Positions 7,934-17,559 of a stretch of DNA of 64,000 bases are shown here, piece after piece. The notes beneath the pieces were generated by a model that saw only the letters and a list, made by a program, of their open reading frames with translations, was not told where the DNA came from and did not search any database. Source of the stretch: Gemmobacter megaterium (lineage in GTDB: Bacteria > Pseudomonadota > Alphaproteobacteria > Rhodobacterales > Rhodobacteraceae). The position numbers and the translations under genes were made by a program. Positions within the stretch are counted from its first letter, which is position 1. The number at the start of each line of letters is the position of its first letter. The DNA is taken from contig NZ_FTOT01000005.1 in the NCBI RefSeq assembly GCF_900156815.1, positions 124,001 to 188,000 on the forward strand, given 5' to 3'.

Positions 7934-8827
7934 ATGACCAGCGCAGAGATGACCCGCGACAACCTGCGCGGCGGGCTGCTGATGGTGGCGGCCATGGCTG
8001 CCTTTGCTGTCGAGGACATGATGGTCAAGATCGTTGCCGGAACGATTCCGGCCGGGCAGATCATTCTGGCGATCGGCCTGGGGTCTACGCTGGTCCTGAC
8101 CGTCATCGCGTTGCGCCAGCGTCATCCGCTGATCACCCCTGCGGTGCTGCATCCGCTGGTGATCCTGCGCAACCTGGCAGAGATGTCCGGCACCGCCGGG
8201 TTCATCACGGCACTGACCTTGATGCCGCTGGGGACGGCATCGGCGTTGCACCAGACCATGCCACTGGCCATGACGCTGGGGGCCGCGGTCTTTCTGGGCG
8301 AAAAGGTCGGCTGGCGGCGCTGGATGGCGGTTGCCCTAGGGTTCGCCGGTGTGCTGGTGATCCTGCGCCCCACCGGCGACGGCCTGTCCGCCACCGCTGC
8401 GGCAGCCTCGATGACGGCGGTGTTCAGCCTGGCGGTGCGCGATCTGGCCACGCGCAAGGTGGTGGGCGCGGTCTCGTCGCTGTCGCTTGCGCTGTGGGGG
8501 TCGGCCTCGTTCATTCCCACCGGCCTGATCCTGATGACGGTCTCGGGCGCAACCTGGGTCATGCCGCTGGGGGTGGACTGGCTGCTGCTGGCCGGAGTCG
8601 CGGGCATGGGGGTGACGGGATACTGGCTGATGGTGGTGGCCACACGGGTGGGCGAGGTTTCGGCCATCATGCCCTATCGCTATTCGCGTCTGGTGTTTGC
8701 CATGATCCTTGGCTTTCTCGCCTTCCGCGAGACGCCCGATGCCCTGATGCTGGTGGGAAGCGCCATGATCGTGGGCTCGGGGCTCTATACCTTCCTGCGC
8801 GAGCGCTACCATGCTTTCCATAAGTGA
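7934..8827 (+). CDS. EamA/DMT-family transporter
   Basis: A 297-residue protein of about ten membrane helices built from two EamA repeats, typical of drug/metabolite transporters that export small organic molecules from the cytoplasm. Visible family features are the first helix LRGGLLMVAAMAAFAVEDMMVK, the repeat edge FLGEKVGWRRWMAVALGFAGV and the last repeat PYRYSRLVFAMILGFLAF. The ATG at 7934 follows an AAAGG site and begins MTSAEMTRD; two in-frame upstream starts (7892, 7907) are possible but less likely. It is divergent from ribB with a 129-base gap. The substrate is not predictable. Confidence 0.85.
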   Translation: MTSAEMTRDNLRGGLLMVAAMAAFAVEDMMVKIVAGTIPAGQIILAIGLGSTLVLTVIALRQRHPLITPAVLHPLVILRNLAEMSGTAGFITALTLMPLGTASALHQTMPLAMTLGAAVFLGEKVGWRRWMAVALGFAGVLVILRPTGDGLSATAAAASMTAVFSLAVRDLATRKVVGAVSSLSLALWGSASFIPTGLILMTVSGATWVMPLGVDWLLLAGVAGMGVTGYWLMVVATRVGEVSAIMPYRYSRLVFAMILGFLAFRETPDALMLVGSAMIVGSGLYTFLRERYHAFHK

Positions 8828-8840
8828 CGCGGCGGGGTAA

Positions 8841-10151
<1,311 letters not shown>

Positions 10152-10152
10152 G

Positions 10153-10170
10153 ACCGCCTGTATCGGCGGT
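10153..10170 (+). terminator. Short hairpin after enolase
   Basis: ACCGCC (10153-10158) and GGCGGT (10165-10170) form a 6-bp stem immediately after the eno stop. A second GC-rich inverted segment and a CCCCAAGGATAT box (10218-10229) follow. There is no T run, so this is a weak terminator call. Confidence 0.4.
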
Positions 10171-10217
10171 GGGGGAGGGGCACCGGCAGGGCCCGAACGG
10201 GACTGTCTGCCCCTTTG

Positions 10218-10229
10218 CCCCAAGGATAT
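10218..10229 (+). repeat. Repeat box CCCCAAGGATAT (copy 1)
   Basis: The box lies about 65 bases after the eno stop and directly follows a GGGGCA...TGCCCC inverted segment (about 10186-10213). Related boxes lie at 26384, 47522 and 61632, each next to a GC-rich hairpin and each at the 3' side of a gene. Confidence 0.45.
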
Positions 10230-10288
10230 TTCGCCAAAGCGATGCCGCATTAAAGATCTGTTAATCACGACCCACGCATGGTTTTGCC

Positions 10289-10978
10289 ATGCGTGGGTTT
10301 GTCATTTTCGTCCTGATGATCTTCGGCGCCGTGGCAGGCCGGGCCGGGCCATGGCCGCGTGAGGTGGACCGTACCTTCATCGCCCTGGCGATGACCGGGC
10401 AGACCGCCAGCCTGTGGGCCGAACGCGGCCTTGGCCGGGGCCGATGGCTGGCGCTGGACGGCTGGTACAACGCCGGTTCGGCGGAATGGCTGGTGGGCGT
10501 GACCTATCACAGGGCGATGCGCGACCGGGCGGGCTGGGCCATGGCCTGGTCCGCCGGAGTGACGGTCGGAATGCCCCAGACCGACATCACCCTTGAGGTG
10601 CCGGTGATCCGCTATCCCTCGACATGGCAAGCCGTGGTGAAACTCCGCCCGATCCTCTCTGCCCGGTTGGGGATGAGCCTGGGGCGGCCGCTGGTGCGGC
10701 CCTGGCCCGGATGGGTTGCGCTGGATCTGCGGGTGGATGCCAACACGCTGGACCAGAGGGTCAAGGCAGATGCAACAGTCGGCTATCGCCCGCGCCCGCG
10801 ATGGGCGGTGATCGGGCAGATGCAGACCGAACTTGCCAAGGGAACGCGGCCACAGCTCCACCTTGCCTCGTCGGTCGTCTGGAAGGCCAGCGACAAGGTC
10901 AGCCTGGAGCTTGGCCTGCGCCACGGGCTGCATGATCGCAAGACGCAGATCAAACTGGGCAACTGGGTTGAGTTCTAG
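10289..10978 (+). CDS. Putative small outer-membrane beta-barrel protein
   Basis: I do not recognise a named family. The 229-residue product starts with a signal peptide (FVIFVLMIFGAVAG, likely cut near AGRAGP around residue 20). The rest has alternating polar and hydrophobic strands rich in Trp and Tyr, for example WLVGVTYHRAM, WSAGVTVGM and KVSLELGLRHGL. It ends in NWVEF with a terminal Phe, the usual last residue of proteins inserted by the Bam machinery. From these features I infer an 8-10 strand barrel or a periplasmic protein. It stands alone, downstream of eno and convergent with cueR. Its codon use is like that of its neighbours. Confidence 0.6.
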   Translation: MRGFVIFVLMIFGAVAGRAGPWPREVDRTFIALAMTGQTASLWAERGLGRGRWLALDGWYNAGSAEWLVGVTYHRAMRDRAGWAMAWSAGVTVGMPQTDITLEVPVIRYPSTWQAVVKLRPILSARLGMSLGRPLVRPWPGWVALDLRVDANTLDQRVKADATVGYRPRPRWAVIGQMQTELAKGTRPQLHLASSVVWKASDKVSLELGLRHGLHDRKTQIKLGNWVEF

Positions 10979-11074
10979 GGCGGCCAGGCGCGCGGCGCTC
11001 CGATGGCCCGTCCCGGCCTGCGTGCAGCGGCACGAGGGCCGGTATCCGCAGGCCGGACCCTGGGAACGGGCCTC

Positions 11075-11503
11075 CTATCGCCTGTCGGACCCGCGCGTTT
11101 CGCCGGGGGGGTCGCCCGGCGCCCCGGCGATGCCGGACAGAATGGCGCATTGCGGCCCGGCATCGCCCGGACAGGCCGCCACCATGGTTGCAAGTGCGGC
11201 GCGCATCGCCTCGAGCTGGGCGATGCGGTCGTCGATACCATCCAGGTGATGCTGGGCGATGCGCTTTACATCGGCGCTGGCCCGATGCGGATCCGCGCGG
11301 AGCGACAGCAGGGCGCGGCAATCCTCGATCGTGAACCCCAGCGCGCGTGCACGCGCCAGAAAATCCAGCCGGTCCAGATCGGCGGGGGCAAAGCGGCGAT
11401 AGCCATTGGCCAGCCGCCGGGGCGTGATCAGGCCGATCTCCTCGTAATACCGGATCGTCTTGGCGGGCAGGCCGGTGAGGGTGGAAGCTTCCTTGATGTT
11501 CAT
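11075..11503 (-). CDS. cueR: Copper-responsive MerR-family regulator CueR
   Basis: A 142-residue dimeric activator that senses Cu(I) and twists an over-long promoter spacer to switch on copper export. The winged helix spans about residues 1-70 (MNIKEASTLTGLPAKTIRYY). The metal loop has the CueR arrangement, Cys111 and Cys119 separated by seven residues (CPGDAGPQC). The ATG overlaps the copA stop by four bases (ATGA), so regulator and pump share one message, and the operator before copA makes the pair self-regulating. The C-terminal tail after residue 125 is polar and not conserved. Confidence 0.92.
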   Translation of the reverse strand: MNIKEASTLTGLPAKTIRYYEEIGLITPRRLANGYRRFAPADLDRLDFLARARALGFTIEDCRALLSLRADPHRASADVKRIAQHHLDGIDDRIAQLEAMRAALATMVAACPGDAGPQCAILSGIAGAPGDPPGETRGSDRR

Positions 11504-13929
11504 GCGTTCTCCCCGATCCGATGACCCGCCCGGCGCAGGCGGAGCGCGTTGGTCAGCACGAATACCGATGACAGCGCCATCGCACCTGCGGCCAGCATGG
11601 GCGACAGCATAAGCCCGAAGGCCGGGTAGAACACCCCCGCCGCCACCGGGATCAGCGCGGCATTATAGGCAAAGGCCCAGAACAGGTTCTGCCGGATGTT
11701 GCGCAGCGTGGCGCGGGCCAGGGTGATCGCCGTGGCAACCGCCCGCGGATCGCCCGAGGTCAGGATCACATCTGCGGCCTCGATGGCCACATCGGTGCCC
11801 TGCCCCATGGCCAACCCGACCTCTGCCGCCGCCAGAACCGGTGCGTCGTTGATCCCGTCCCCGACAAAGGCCACCTGCCCCAGACCTGCAAGGGCCTGCA
11901 CCTTGCCTTCGGGCAGAACACCGGCCACGACCGTGCCGATGCCGATCTCTGCCGCCACGGCCCGCGCGGTGGCAGGGGCATCGCCCGAGACCATGGCAAC
12001 CGTCAGCCCCATCGCCCGGAGCGCCGCGACACCCGGCGCAGCACCCGGCTTGACCGGATCCGCCACCGCCAGCAGGGCAGCGGGCCGACCGCCGATCGCC
12101 GCGAACAGAACGGTGCGCCCTCGGCCGGAAAGTTCGGCCTCTCCGGCTGCCAGAGCGCCGATATCGATGCCATTGGCCTGCATGATACGGGCATTGCCCA
12201 GCACCACATGCAGCCCGTCGACTGTGCCGACAACGCCCTGCCCCGGAACCGCCTGCACATCGGTCGCCACGGTCCCTGCGGCACCGCGCGCCTCGGCGCC
12301 CCGGCGGATCGCCAGCGCGACGGGATGTTCCGACTGCGCCTCGACCGCTGCGGCCAGCGACAGGACGTGGTCTTCGGCCATGCCATCGGCCAGCAGGATA
12401 TCGGTCAGTTCGGGGCGCCCTTCGGTCAGGGTTCCGGTCTTGTCGAAGGCAACGCCCGTGACAGCGGACAGGCGTTGCAAGGCTTCGCCCTTGCGGAACA
12501 GCACCCCCAGTTCGGCGGCCCGTCCGGTGCCGACCAGGATAGAGGTGGGCGTGGCCAATCCCATGGCGCAGGGGCAAGCCACGATCAGCACCGACACCCC
12601 CGCCACCAGCGCCTGCGTGACCGGGGCACCCAATATCAGCCACCCCACCACGGCCAGCACGGCAATGCCCATGACCACCGGCACAAAGACCGCCGTCACC
12701 CGGTCGACCAGCGCCTGGATCGGCAGCTTGCCTGCCTGGGCTTCGCCCACCATGCGCACGATCTGTTGCAACCGCGTATCGGCGCCCACCCGCGTCACCT
12801 GCACCCGCAATGCGCCGGTGCCGTTCACGGTGCCCCCGGTCACTTCGGCACCTTCGGCCTTGGCAACCGGCACGGGTTCGCCCGTGATCATGCTCTCGTC
12901 AATATAGGACGTGCCCGAGACGACCACACCATCCGCCGCAAGCCGCTCGCCGGGCCGCAGGCGCAGGATGTCGCCGGGGCGCAGGGCATGGGCACTGCGT
13001 TCGACATCCCCCTCGGGGGTTTCCACCAGCGCGCTGTCGGGTTGCAAGTCGACCAGCCGGCGAATGGCGGCGCCGGTGCGCCCGCGCGCCCGCGCCTCCA
13101 GCCAGCGGCCCATCAGGATCAGCGTCACGATCACCGCCGCCGCCTCGAAATAGACGGCGCGGGCATTCGCGGGCAATACATCAGGCACCAGCAGCGCCAC
13201 CATCGAATAGGCCCAGGCCGCCAGGGTGCCCACCGCGACCAGCGCATTCATGTCGGGCGACAGCCGGAACAGCGACGGCAAGCCGCGCGTCAGGAACACC
13301 CGCCCCGGCCCCAGCAGCACCGCCGTGGTCAGCACGGCCTGAACCGTCCAGCTTGGCCCCTGCCCGATGGTATGCAGCACCCAGTGATGAAACGCGGGGA
13401 TCAGATGCCCCCCCATCTCCAGCACGAACACAGGAACGGTCAGCACCAGCGCCCAGAGCAACCGGCGTTTCATCGTCGTTTCCTCGGCCAGTTGCCGGTC
13501 AACACCTGCATCGGTCAGCGGCTCTGCCGGATAGCCTGCCTTGCCCAGGGCGGCCAGCATCGCAGGCACCATCCCCGGCCCGGCAACATGGTGCACTGTC
13601 ACAGAGGTATCCGCCAGATTAGCCGTGGCGCTCTGGACACCCGGCAATGCGGTCAGCGCACGTTCGACCCGCGTGACGCAAGAGGCGCAGCTCATCCCGT
13701 CCAGCGCCAGCCGCGTCACCGCCTGTCGCAGGCCATAGCCTGCCCGTTTCAGCGCCGCATCGGCGGCCTCAAGATCCGCCGCTCCGGCAAACCCGATGCG
13801 GGCGGTGTTCTGCGCCAGATTGACCTCGGCCCCGGCAATTCCCGGCTGAGCGCGCAGCACACGTTCGGCGCGGCCCACACAGGCCGCGCAATACAGTCCT
13901 TCGATCTCGACAGTTGTGGTGGTGGGCAT
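11500..13929 (-). CDS. copA: Cu(I)-exporting P1B-type ATPase CopA
   Basis: Pumps Cu(I) from cytoplasm to periplasm. The 809-residue protein has two N-terminal heavy-metal domains with CxxC at Cys14/Cys17 and Cys81/Cys84, eight membrane segments, the ion-binding CPC at 452-454, the phosphorylation site DKTGT at 496-500, TGE in the actuator domain near 349-351 and the SEHPVA nucleotide-binding motif. The start at 13929 gives MPTTTTVEIEGL and follows an AAAGGA site. The open frame extends 22 codons upstream, but that would run over the CueR-controlled promoter, so it is not coding. Cotranscribed with cueR. Confidence 0.95.
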   Translation of the reverse strand: MPTTTTVEIEGLYCAACVGRAERVLRAQPGIAGAEVNLAQNTARIGFAGAADLEAADAALKRAGYGLRQAVTRLALDGMSCASCVTRVERALTALPGVQSATANLADTSVTVHHVAGPGMVPAMLAALGKAGYPAEPLTDAGVDRQLAEETTMKRRLLWALVLTVPVFVLEMGGHLIPAFHHWVLHTIGQGPSWTVQAVLTTAVLLGPGRVFLTRGLPSLFRLSPDMNALVAVGTLAAWAYSMVALLVPDVLPANARAVYFEAAAVIVTLILMGRWLEARARGRTGAAIRRLVDLQPDSALVETPEGDVERSAHALRPGDILRLRPGERLAADGVVVSGTSYIDESMITGEPVPVAKAEGAEVTGGTVNGTGALRVQVTRVGADTRLQQIVRMVGEAQAGKLPIQALVDRVTAVFVPVVMGIAVLAVVGWLILGAPVTQALVAGVSVLIVACPCAMGLATPTSILVGTGRAAELGVLFRKGEALQRLSAVTGVAFDKTGTLTEGRPELTDILLADGMAEDHVLSLAAAVEAQSEHPVALAIRRGAEARGAAGTVATDVQAVPGQGVVGTVDGLHVVLGNARIMQANGIDIGALAAGEAELSGRGRTVLFAAIGGRPAALLAVADPVKPGAAPGVAALRAMGLTVAMVSGDAPATARAVAAEIGIGTVVAGVLPEGKVQALAGLGQVAFVGDGINDAPVLAAAEVGLAMGQGTDVAIEAADVILTSGDPRAVATAITLARATLRNIRQNLFWAFAYNAALIPVAAGVFYPAFGLMLSPMLAAGAMALSSVFVLTNALRLRRAGHRIGENA

Positions 13930-13957
13930 GGTGGATGTCCTTTCCCACCACCAGATG

Positions 13958-13982
13958 GACCTTCCAGCCATGGGAAGGTCAA
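13958..13982 (-). promoter_or_regulatory. CueR operator and promoter for copA-cueR
   Basis: A perfect dyad GACCTTCC, 7 bases, GGAAGGTC (13958-13980) matches the CueR consensus. It lies between a -35 TTGACC (minus strand, 13977-13982) and a weak -10 region near 13952-13957, giving the long 19-20 bp spacer that MerR-type activators require. It overlaps the last bases of cobS. Confidence 0.9.
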
Positions 13983-14731
13983 GGGGCGGCGACAATTATT
14001 CCCAAGGCCAGCGCCTCGGCCAGTTGCTGCGCTGCGCCAAGGATGTCGCCGGTCTGGCCGCCGATCCGTGCGCGCGCCCATCGCCCCAAGGCCAGCAGCA
14101 TCCCGGCCAGCGCGATCAGCACCACAGGCAGGGCCCGGACATCGGGCAGACTGACCAGCGCCAGCGCCCCCCCGACCCCCACTGCCAGCGCCGCCGCAGC
14201 GGCGGATGGCCGGCCGATCAGGCGCGACAGACCGTCCAGGCGTGCAGGCGGCAGGGCCGCCATCAGCACCGCCATGCAGGCCCTGCTTAGTGCCGCGATG
14301 CCGATCACAGCCAGCGGGGCGACCGGCAGCAGCACAACCAGCGCCGACCAGCGGGCCAAGATGACCAGCATCAGCGCCAGGGCACCAAAGGTGCCGATGC
14401 GGCTGTCGCGCATAATCTCCAGCCGCCGGGCAGGATCACGGCCGCCCATCAGGCCGTCAAAGGTATCGGCCAGGCCATCCTCGTGCAGCGCGCCGGTGGC
14501 GGCGGCCTGGACGGCCAGCGCCAACGCGGCGGCCCAGCCCGGCGGCAGCCCGGCCCACAGCGCCCCCCAGCCGGCGGCGGCTGCCAGTGCCCCGACCAGC
14601 GCGCCCGCGACGGGCCAGGCCCAGCACCCTGCCGCGCCGCGCCCCGGCCCGCCCAGCGGCAACCGTGTCAGAAGCCCGAAGGCGCCGCGGATATCGCCCC
14701 ACCACACCCGTACAAAGCTGTCTTGCGCCAT
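13979..14731 (-). CDS. cobS: Adenosylcobinamide-GDP ribazoletransferase CobS
   Basis: The last step of nucleotide-loop assembly in cobalamin synthesis: it joins adenosylcobinamide-GDP with alpha-ribazole (phosphate) in the inner membrane. The protein has 250 residues with several membrane helices and the conserved acidic motif LHEDGLADTFDGLMGG with RRLEIMRDSRIGTFG following (about residues 83-115). Its stop codon TGA at 13981-13979 lies within the CueR-controlled promoter of copA. cobT, which makes the substrate alpha-ribazole phosphate, starts 76 bases away on the other strand. No cobalamin riboswitch is visible in that short gap. Confidence 0.93.
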   Translation of the reverse strand: MAQDSFVRVWWGDIRGAFGLLTRLPLGGPGRGAAGCWAWPVAGALVGALAAAAGWGALWAGLPPGWAAALALAVQAAATGALHEDGLADTFDGLMGGRDPARRLEIMRDSRIGTFGALALMLVILARWSALVVLLPVAPLAVIGIAALSRACMAVLMAALPPARLDGLSRLIGRPSAAAAALAVGVGGALALVSLPDVRALPVVLIALAGMLLALGRWARARIGGQTGDILGAAQQLAEALALGIIVAAP

Positions 14732-14807
14732 CTGGCCCCTTTCGCGTCTGGCGCAGCCCGGCGCCCGGCGTTAGCCATGGCACGGGACCGAACAACGGGA
14801 CAAGAGC

Positions 14808-15815
14808 ATGACCTTTGCCACCCTCGCCGATTTTGCCGCCACTCTGGGCAGCTTGCCCGAACCCGACGCCCAGGCCAGCGACCTGGCGCGGGCGCGCGAC
14901 GCGCAGTTGACCAAACCGCCCGGCGCGCTGGGGCGGCTGGAGGATCTGGCGATATGGTACGCAGGCTGGCGCGGCCAGCCACGCCCCCGGCTGGACCGCC
15001 CGCAGGTGGTGATCTTTGCCGGAAACCATGGGGTTGTGGCGCAGGGGGTGTCCGCCTTTCCGCCGGAAGTGACCGTGCAGATGGTGGCGAACTTTCAATC
15101 GGGCGGCGCGGCCATCAACCAGTTGGCCCGGTGTTTCGGCGCGACCCTGTCGGTCGTCGCGTTGGATCTGGACCGGCCCACGGCAGATTTCACGCTGGCG
15201 CCCGCGATGACCGAAGCGGATTGCGCCGCCGCCTTGTCCGCCGGGTGGCAGGCGGTGGATCCGCAGGCCGATCTGCTGGTGGTCGGTGAAATGGGCATCG
15301 GCAACACCACCTCGGCCGCGGCGCTGGCCTGCGCGCTGATGGGCGGGGCGCCTGCCGACTGGGTCGGGCGCGGCACCGGCCTGGACGATGCCGGGGTGGC
15401 GCGCAAGGCCCGCGTGGTGGCCGCCGGGCTGGGCCGCCACCATGTCGCCGCCCGACCGTTCGAGGCGCTGCGCTGTCTGGGCGGGCGCGAACTCGCCGCG
15501 ATGACCGGCGCGATCGCGCGGGCCCGCACCTTGCGGATTCCGGTTCTGCTTGACGGGTTCATCTGTACGGCGGCGGCGGCGGTGCTGCATTGCGCCCGCC
15601 CCGGCGCGCTTGACCATTGCCTGGCGGGCCATGTGTCGCAAGAGCCAGGCCATGCTCGCCTGCTGGAGCGTCTGGGCAAGGCCCCGCTGCTGTCACTGGG
15701 CCTGCGCCTTGGCGAAGGCTCTGGCGCCGCGCTGGCCATCGGTATCGTGCAAGGGGCCGTGGCCTGCCATTCCGGCATGGCCACCTTTGCCGAAGCCGGG
15801 GTTGCCGGGGCCTGA
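14808..15815 (+). CDS. cobT: Nicotinate-nucleotide--dimethylbenzimidazole phosphoribosyltransferase CobT
   Basis: Makes alpha-ribazole 5'-phosphate from dimethylbenzimidazole and nicotinate mononucleotide for the lower ligand of cobalamin. The 335-residue product begins [14 protein letters not shown] and shows the family blocks [33 protein letters not shown] and [16 protein letters not shown], with the catalytic glutamate region near the end in [12 protein letters not shown]. It is divergent from cobS and ends 14 bases before the convergent fdhD. Confidence 0.96.
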   Translation: MTFATLADFAATLGSLPEPDAQASDLARARDAQLTKPPGALGRLEDLAIWYAGWRGQPRPRLDRPQVVIFAGNHGVVAQGVSAFPPEVTVQMVANFQSGGAAINQLARCFGATLSVVALDLDRPTADFTLAPAMTEADCAAALSAGWQAVDPQADLLVVGEMGIGNTTSAAALACALMGGAPADWVGRGTGLDDAGVARKARVVAAGLGRHHVAARPFEALRCLGGRELAAMTGAIARARTLRIPVLLDGFICTAAAAVLHCARPGALDHCLAGHVSQEPGHARLLERLGKAPLLSLGLRLGEGSGAALAIGIVQGAVACHSGMATFAEAGVAGA

Positions 15816-15829
15816 CCCGCCGCCGCCCC

Positions 15830-16630
15830 TCAGGGCAGGATCCGCCAGGGATGGGCAAAGATCTCGAACCCATCCCCCCGCACCAATGCGGCCAGCGTGA
15901 TCCCGGCGCCGTCGGCCAGCCGAACCGCATGGGCCGTCGGGGCCGATACCGCAATCAGCACCGGACATCCGGCCACGGCGCATTTCTGTACCAGCTCCAC
16001 CGAAATCCGGCTGGTCATCACCACAGCCCCCTGCGCGGGATCAAGGCCGTGGCGCAACAGGGCCCCGATCAGCTTGTCCAGCGCATTGTGGCGCCCCACA
16101 TCCTCGCGCACCAGGACGATCCCACGATCCGGCACCAGGAACCCGGCGGCATGGGTGGCGCGGGTTTCATCCTGCAAGGGTTGCCGCGCGCGCAGCGCCT
16201 CGGGCGCGCGCTGCACCTGCGCGACCGTCAGGCGCAGGTCCGATGCGACCGGGGGCAGCGGCCGCAGCGCCTGCGCCAGACTGTCGATACCGCACAGCCC
16301 GCACCCCACCGGCCCCGCCATGACCCGGCGCCGTTCGGCCAAGCCCTCTGCCCGTTCGGCAGGAAGCCACAGCCGCGCCTCGATGCCGGTATCCTGCCGG
16401 ACCTCCTCGAACTCCAGCACATCCTCTGCGGATCGCACGATACCTTCGGTCAGGGCAAAACCATGGGCGAAATCGGCAATATCCGCCGGGGTCGCCATCA
16501 TCACCGCCTGGGTGGTGCCATTGCAGACAATCGCCACCGGCGCCTCTTCGGGCAGCGCGCGCAGCATGTCGGCCCCTCCCGCGGCACCATGGCGCACGGC
16601 AGCAAGGCAGAGGGTCGGGGTCCAATCCAT
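15830..16630 (-). CDS. fdhD: Formate dehydrogenase accessory sulfurtransferase FdhD
   Basis: Transfers sulfur from the cysteine desulfurase IscS to the molybdenum cofactor before it enters formate dehydrogenase. The 266-residue product has the essential CxxC-type motif GCGLCG (about residues 109-114) and the conserved TSRISVELVQKCAVAG and EDVGRHNALDKLIG blocks. No formate dehydrogenase gene is in the window, so its client must be elsewhere. It is convergent with cobT and lies 41 bases downstream of the transglutaminase gene on the same strand, possibly by read-through. Confidence 0.94.
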   Translation of the reverse strand: MDWTPTLCLAAVRHGAAGGADMLRALPEEAPVAIVCNGTTQAVMMATPADIADFAHGFALTEGIVRSAEDVLEFEEVRQDTGIEARLWLPAERAEGLAERRRVMAGPVGCGLCGIDSLAQALRPLPPVASDLRLTVAQVQRAPEALRARQPLQDETRATHAAGFLVPDRGIVLVREDVGRHNALDKLIGALLRHGLDPAQGAVVMTSRISVELVQKCAVAGCPVLIAVSAPTAHAVRLADGAGITLAALVRGDGFEIFAHPWRILP

Positions 16631-16671
16631 GGCCTAATGTGCCGCAGCCATGGCATGGACCGCAAGCGCGA

Positions 16672-17559
16672 TCAGGGGCCGTCCAGCGCCTCGATGTCAA
16701 CGCTGTGGCTGCCGGTCTGACTGCCATCCAGCCGCAACATGCCCGTCACCGGGGCGACATCGTCATAGTCACGGCCAAAGCCCACGTCGATGTGGTCGCC
16801 CCGCACAAGGCAGGCATTGGTCGGGTCGAAATCCACCCAACCCGCCTTTTCCCCGGCCCAGGCGCGCACCCAGGCGTGCATGGCATCGGCGCCCACCAGC
16901 CGGGGCTGGCCCGCAGGCGGCAGCGTGCGCAGATAGCCCGCGACATAGGCCGCCGGAATGCCCAGGCTGCGCAGGCCCCCCACCATGATCTGCGCGAAAT
17001 CCTGACAGACCCCGCGCCGTTGCGCAAAGGCCTGGTCCGGCGGGGTGTCCACGAGGGTTGCCTTGGCATCGAAGGTCATCGTGCGATGCAGCGCCTGCCC
17101 CAGACGCACGATCGCCTGTTGCACCGTCGGCGCACCCCTGACCGCAGAGGCCGCGAAGCGGGCCACGGCAGGCATCGCCGGAATCCGGCGCGACGGAGCC
17201 AGAAAGTGATGCGGCGAGGCATGGGCCACATCGCGGCAGGCCGCAATCTCGGCGACCAGCGCGGCGGGCGGCGGCGACATATCCAGTTCGGGGTCCGGCA
17301 CCTCGCGCTCCACCCGCGCCTCCAGCACCAGGTCAAATGTGGTCAGGCCCGGTGGCATCGCCACCTCGATCACCCTGGTCCCGAAAAAATCGGTGAACTC
17401 CACCCGCTCGGCGGGGGCGGGCGACAGCATCACCCGGACAAGATGCAGGCGTTGCAGCCCCGGCACGTCGGCGGGCAGAATGCGGAAAAGTTGCCGCCCC
17501 GCCCCGGTCGGGCGATCAAACTCGTAGTGGATCGCAAGGCGCAAGGCATACAGCGTCAC
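16672..17559 (-). CDS. Transglutaminase-like cysteine protease-fold protein
   Basis: Third gene of an operon with the ATP-grasp/alpha-E and DUF2126 genes. The GTG at 17559 overlaps the upstream stop by four bases (GTGA) and gives 295 residues starting (M)TLYALRLAIHYEF. An N-terminal bacterial transglutaminase-associated beta domain covers about 1-90. The catalytic triad is intact: Cys185 in RRGVCQDFA, His229 in DAMHAWVRAW and Asp245 in WVDFDPTNA. Such proteins act as peptidases or amide-bond transferases in the cytoplasm; no signal peptide is seen. The family co-occurs with ATP-grasp peptide ligases, and the target is unknown. In several relatives a proteasome-like protease follows; here fdhD does. 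Confidence 0.88.
   Translation of the reverse strand: MTLYALRLAIHYEFDRPTGAGRQLFRILPADVPGLQRLHLVRVMLSPAPAERVEFTDFFGTRVIEVAMPPGLTTFDLVLEARVEREVPDPELDMSPPPAALVAEIAACRDVAHASPHHFLAPSRRIPAMPAVARFAASAVRGAPTVQQAIVRLGQALHRTMTFDAKATLVDTPPDQAFAQRRGVCQDFAQIMVGGLRSLGIPAAYVAGYLRTLPPAGQPRLVGADAMHAWVRAWAGEKAGWVDFDPTNACLVRGDHIDVGFGRDYDDVAPVTGMLRLDGSQTGSHSVDIEALDGP

Noticed and set aside
14732-14807. Cobalamin riboswitch between cobS and cobT
   Set aside because: The 76-base gap cannot hold one and no B12-box sequence is present.
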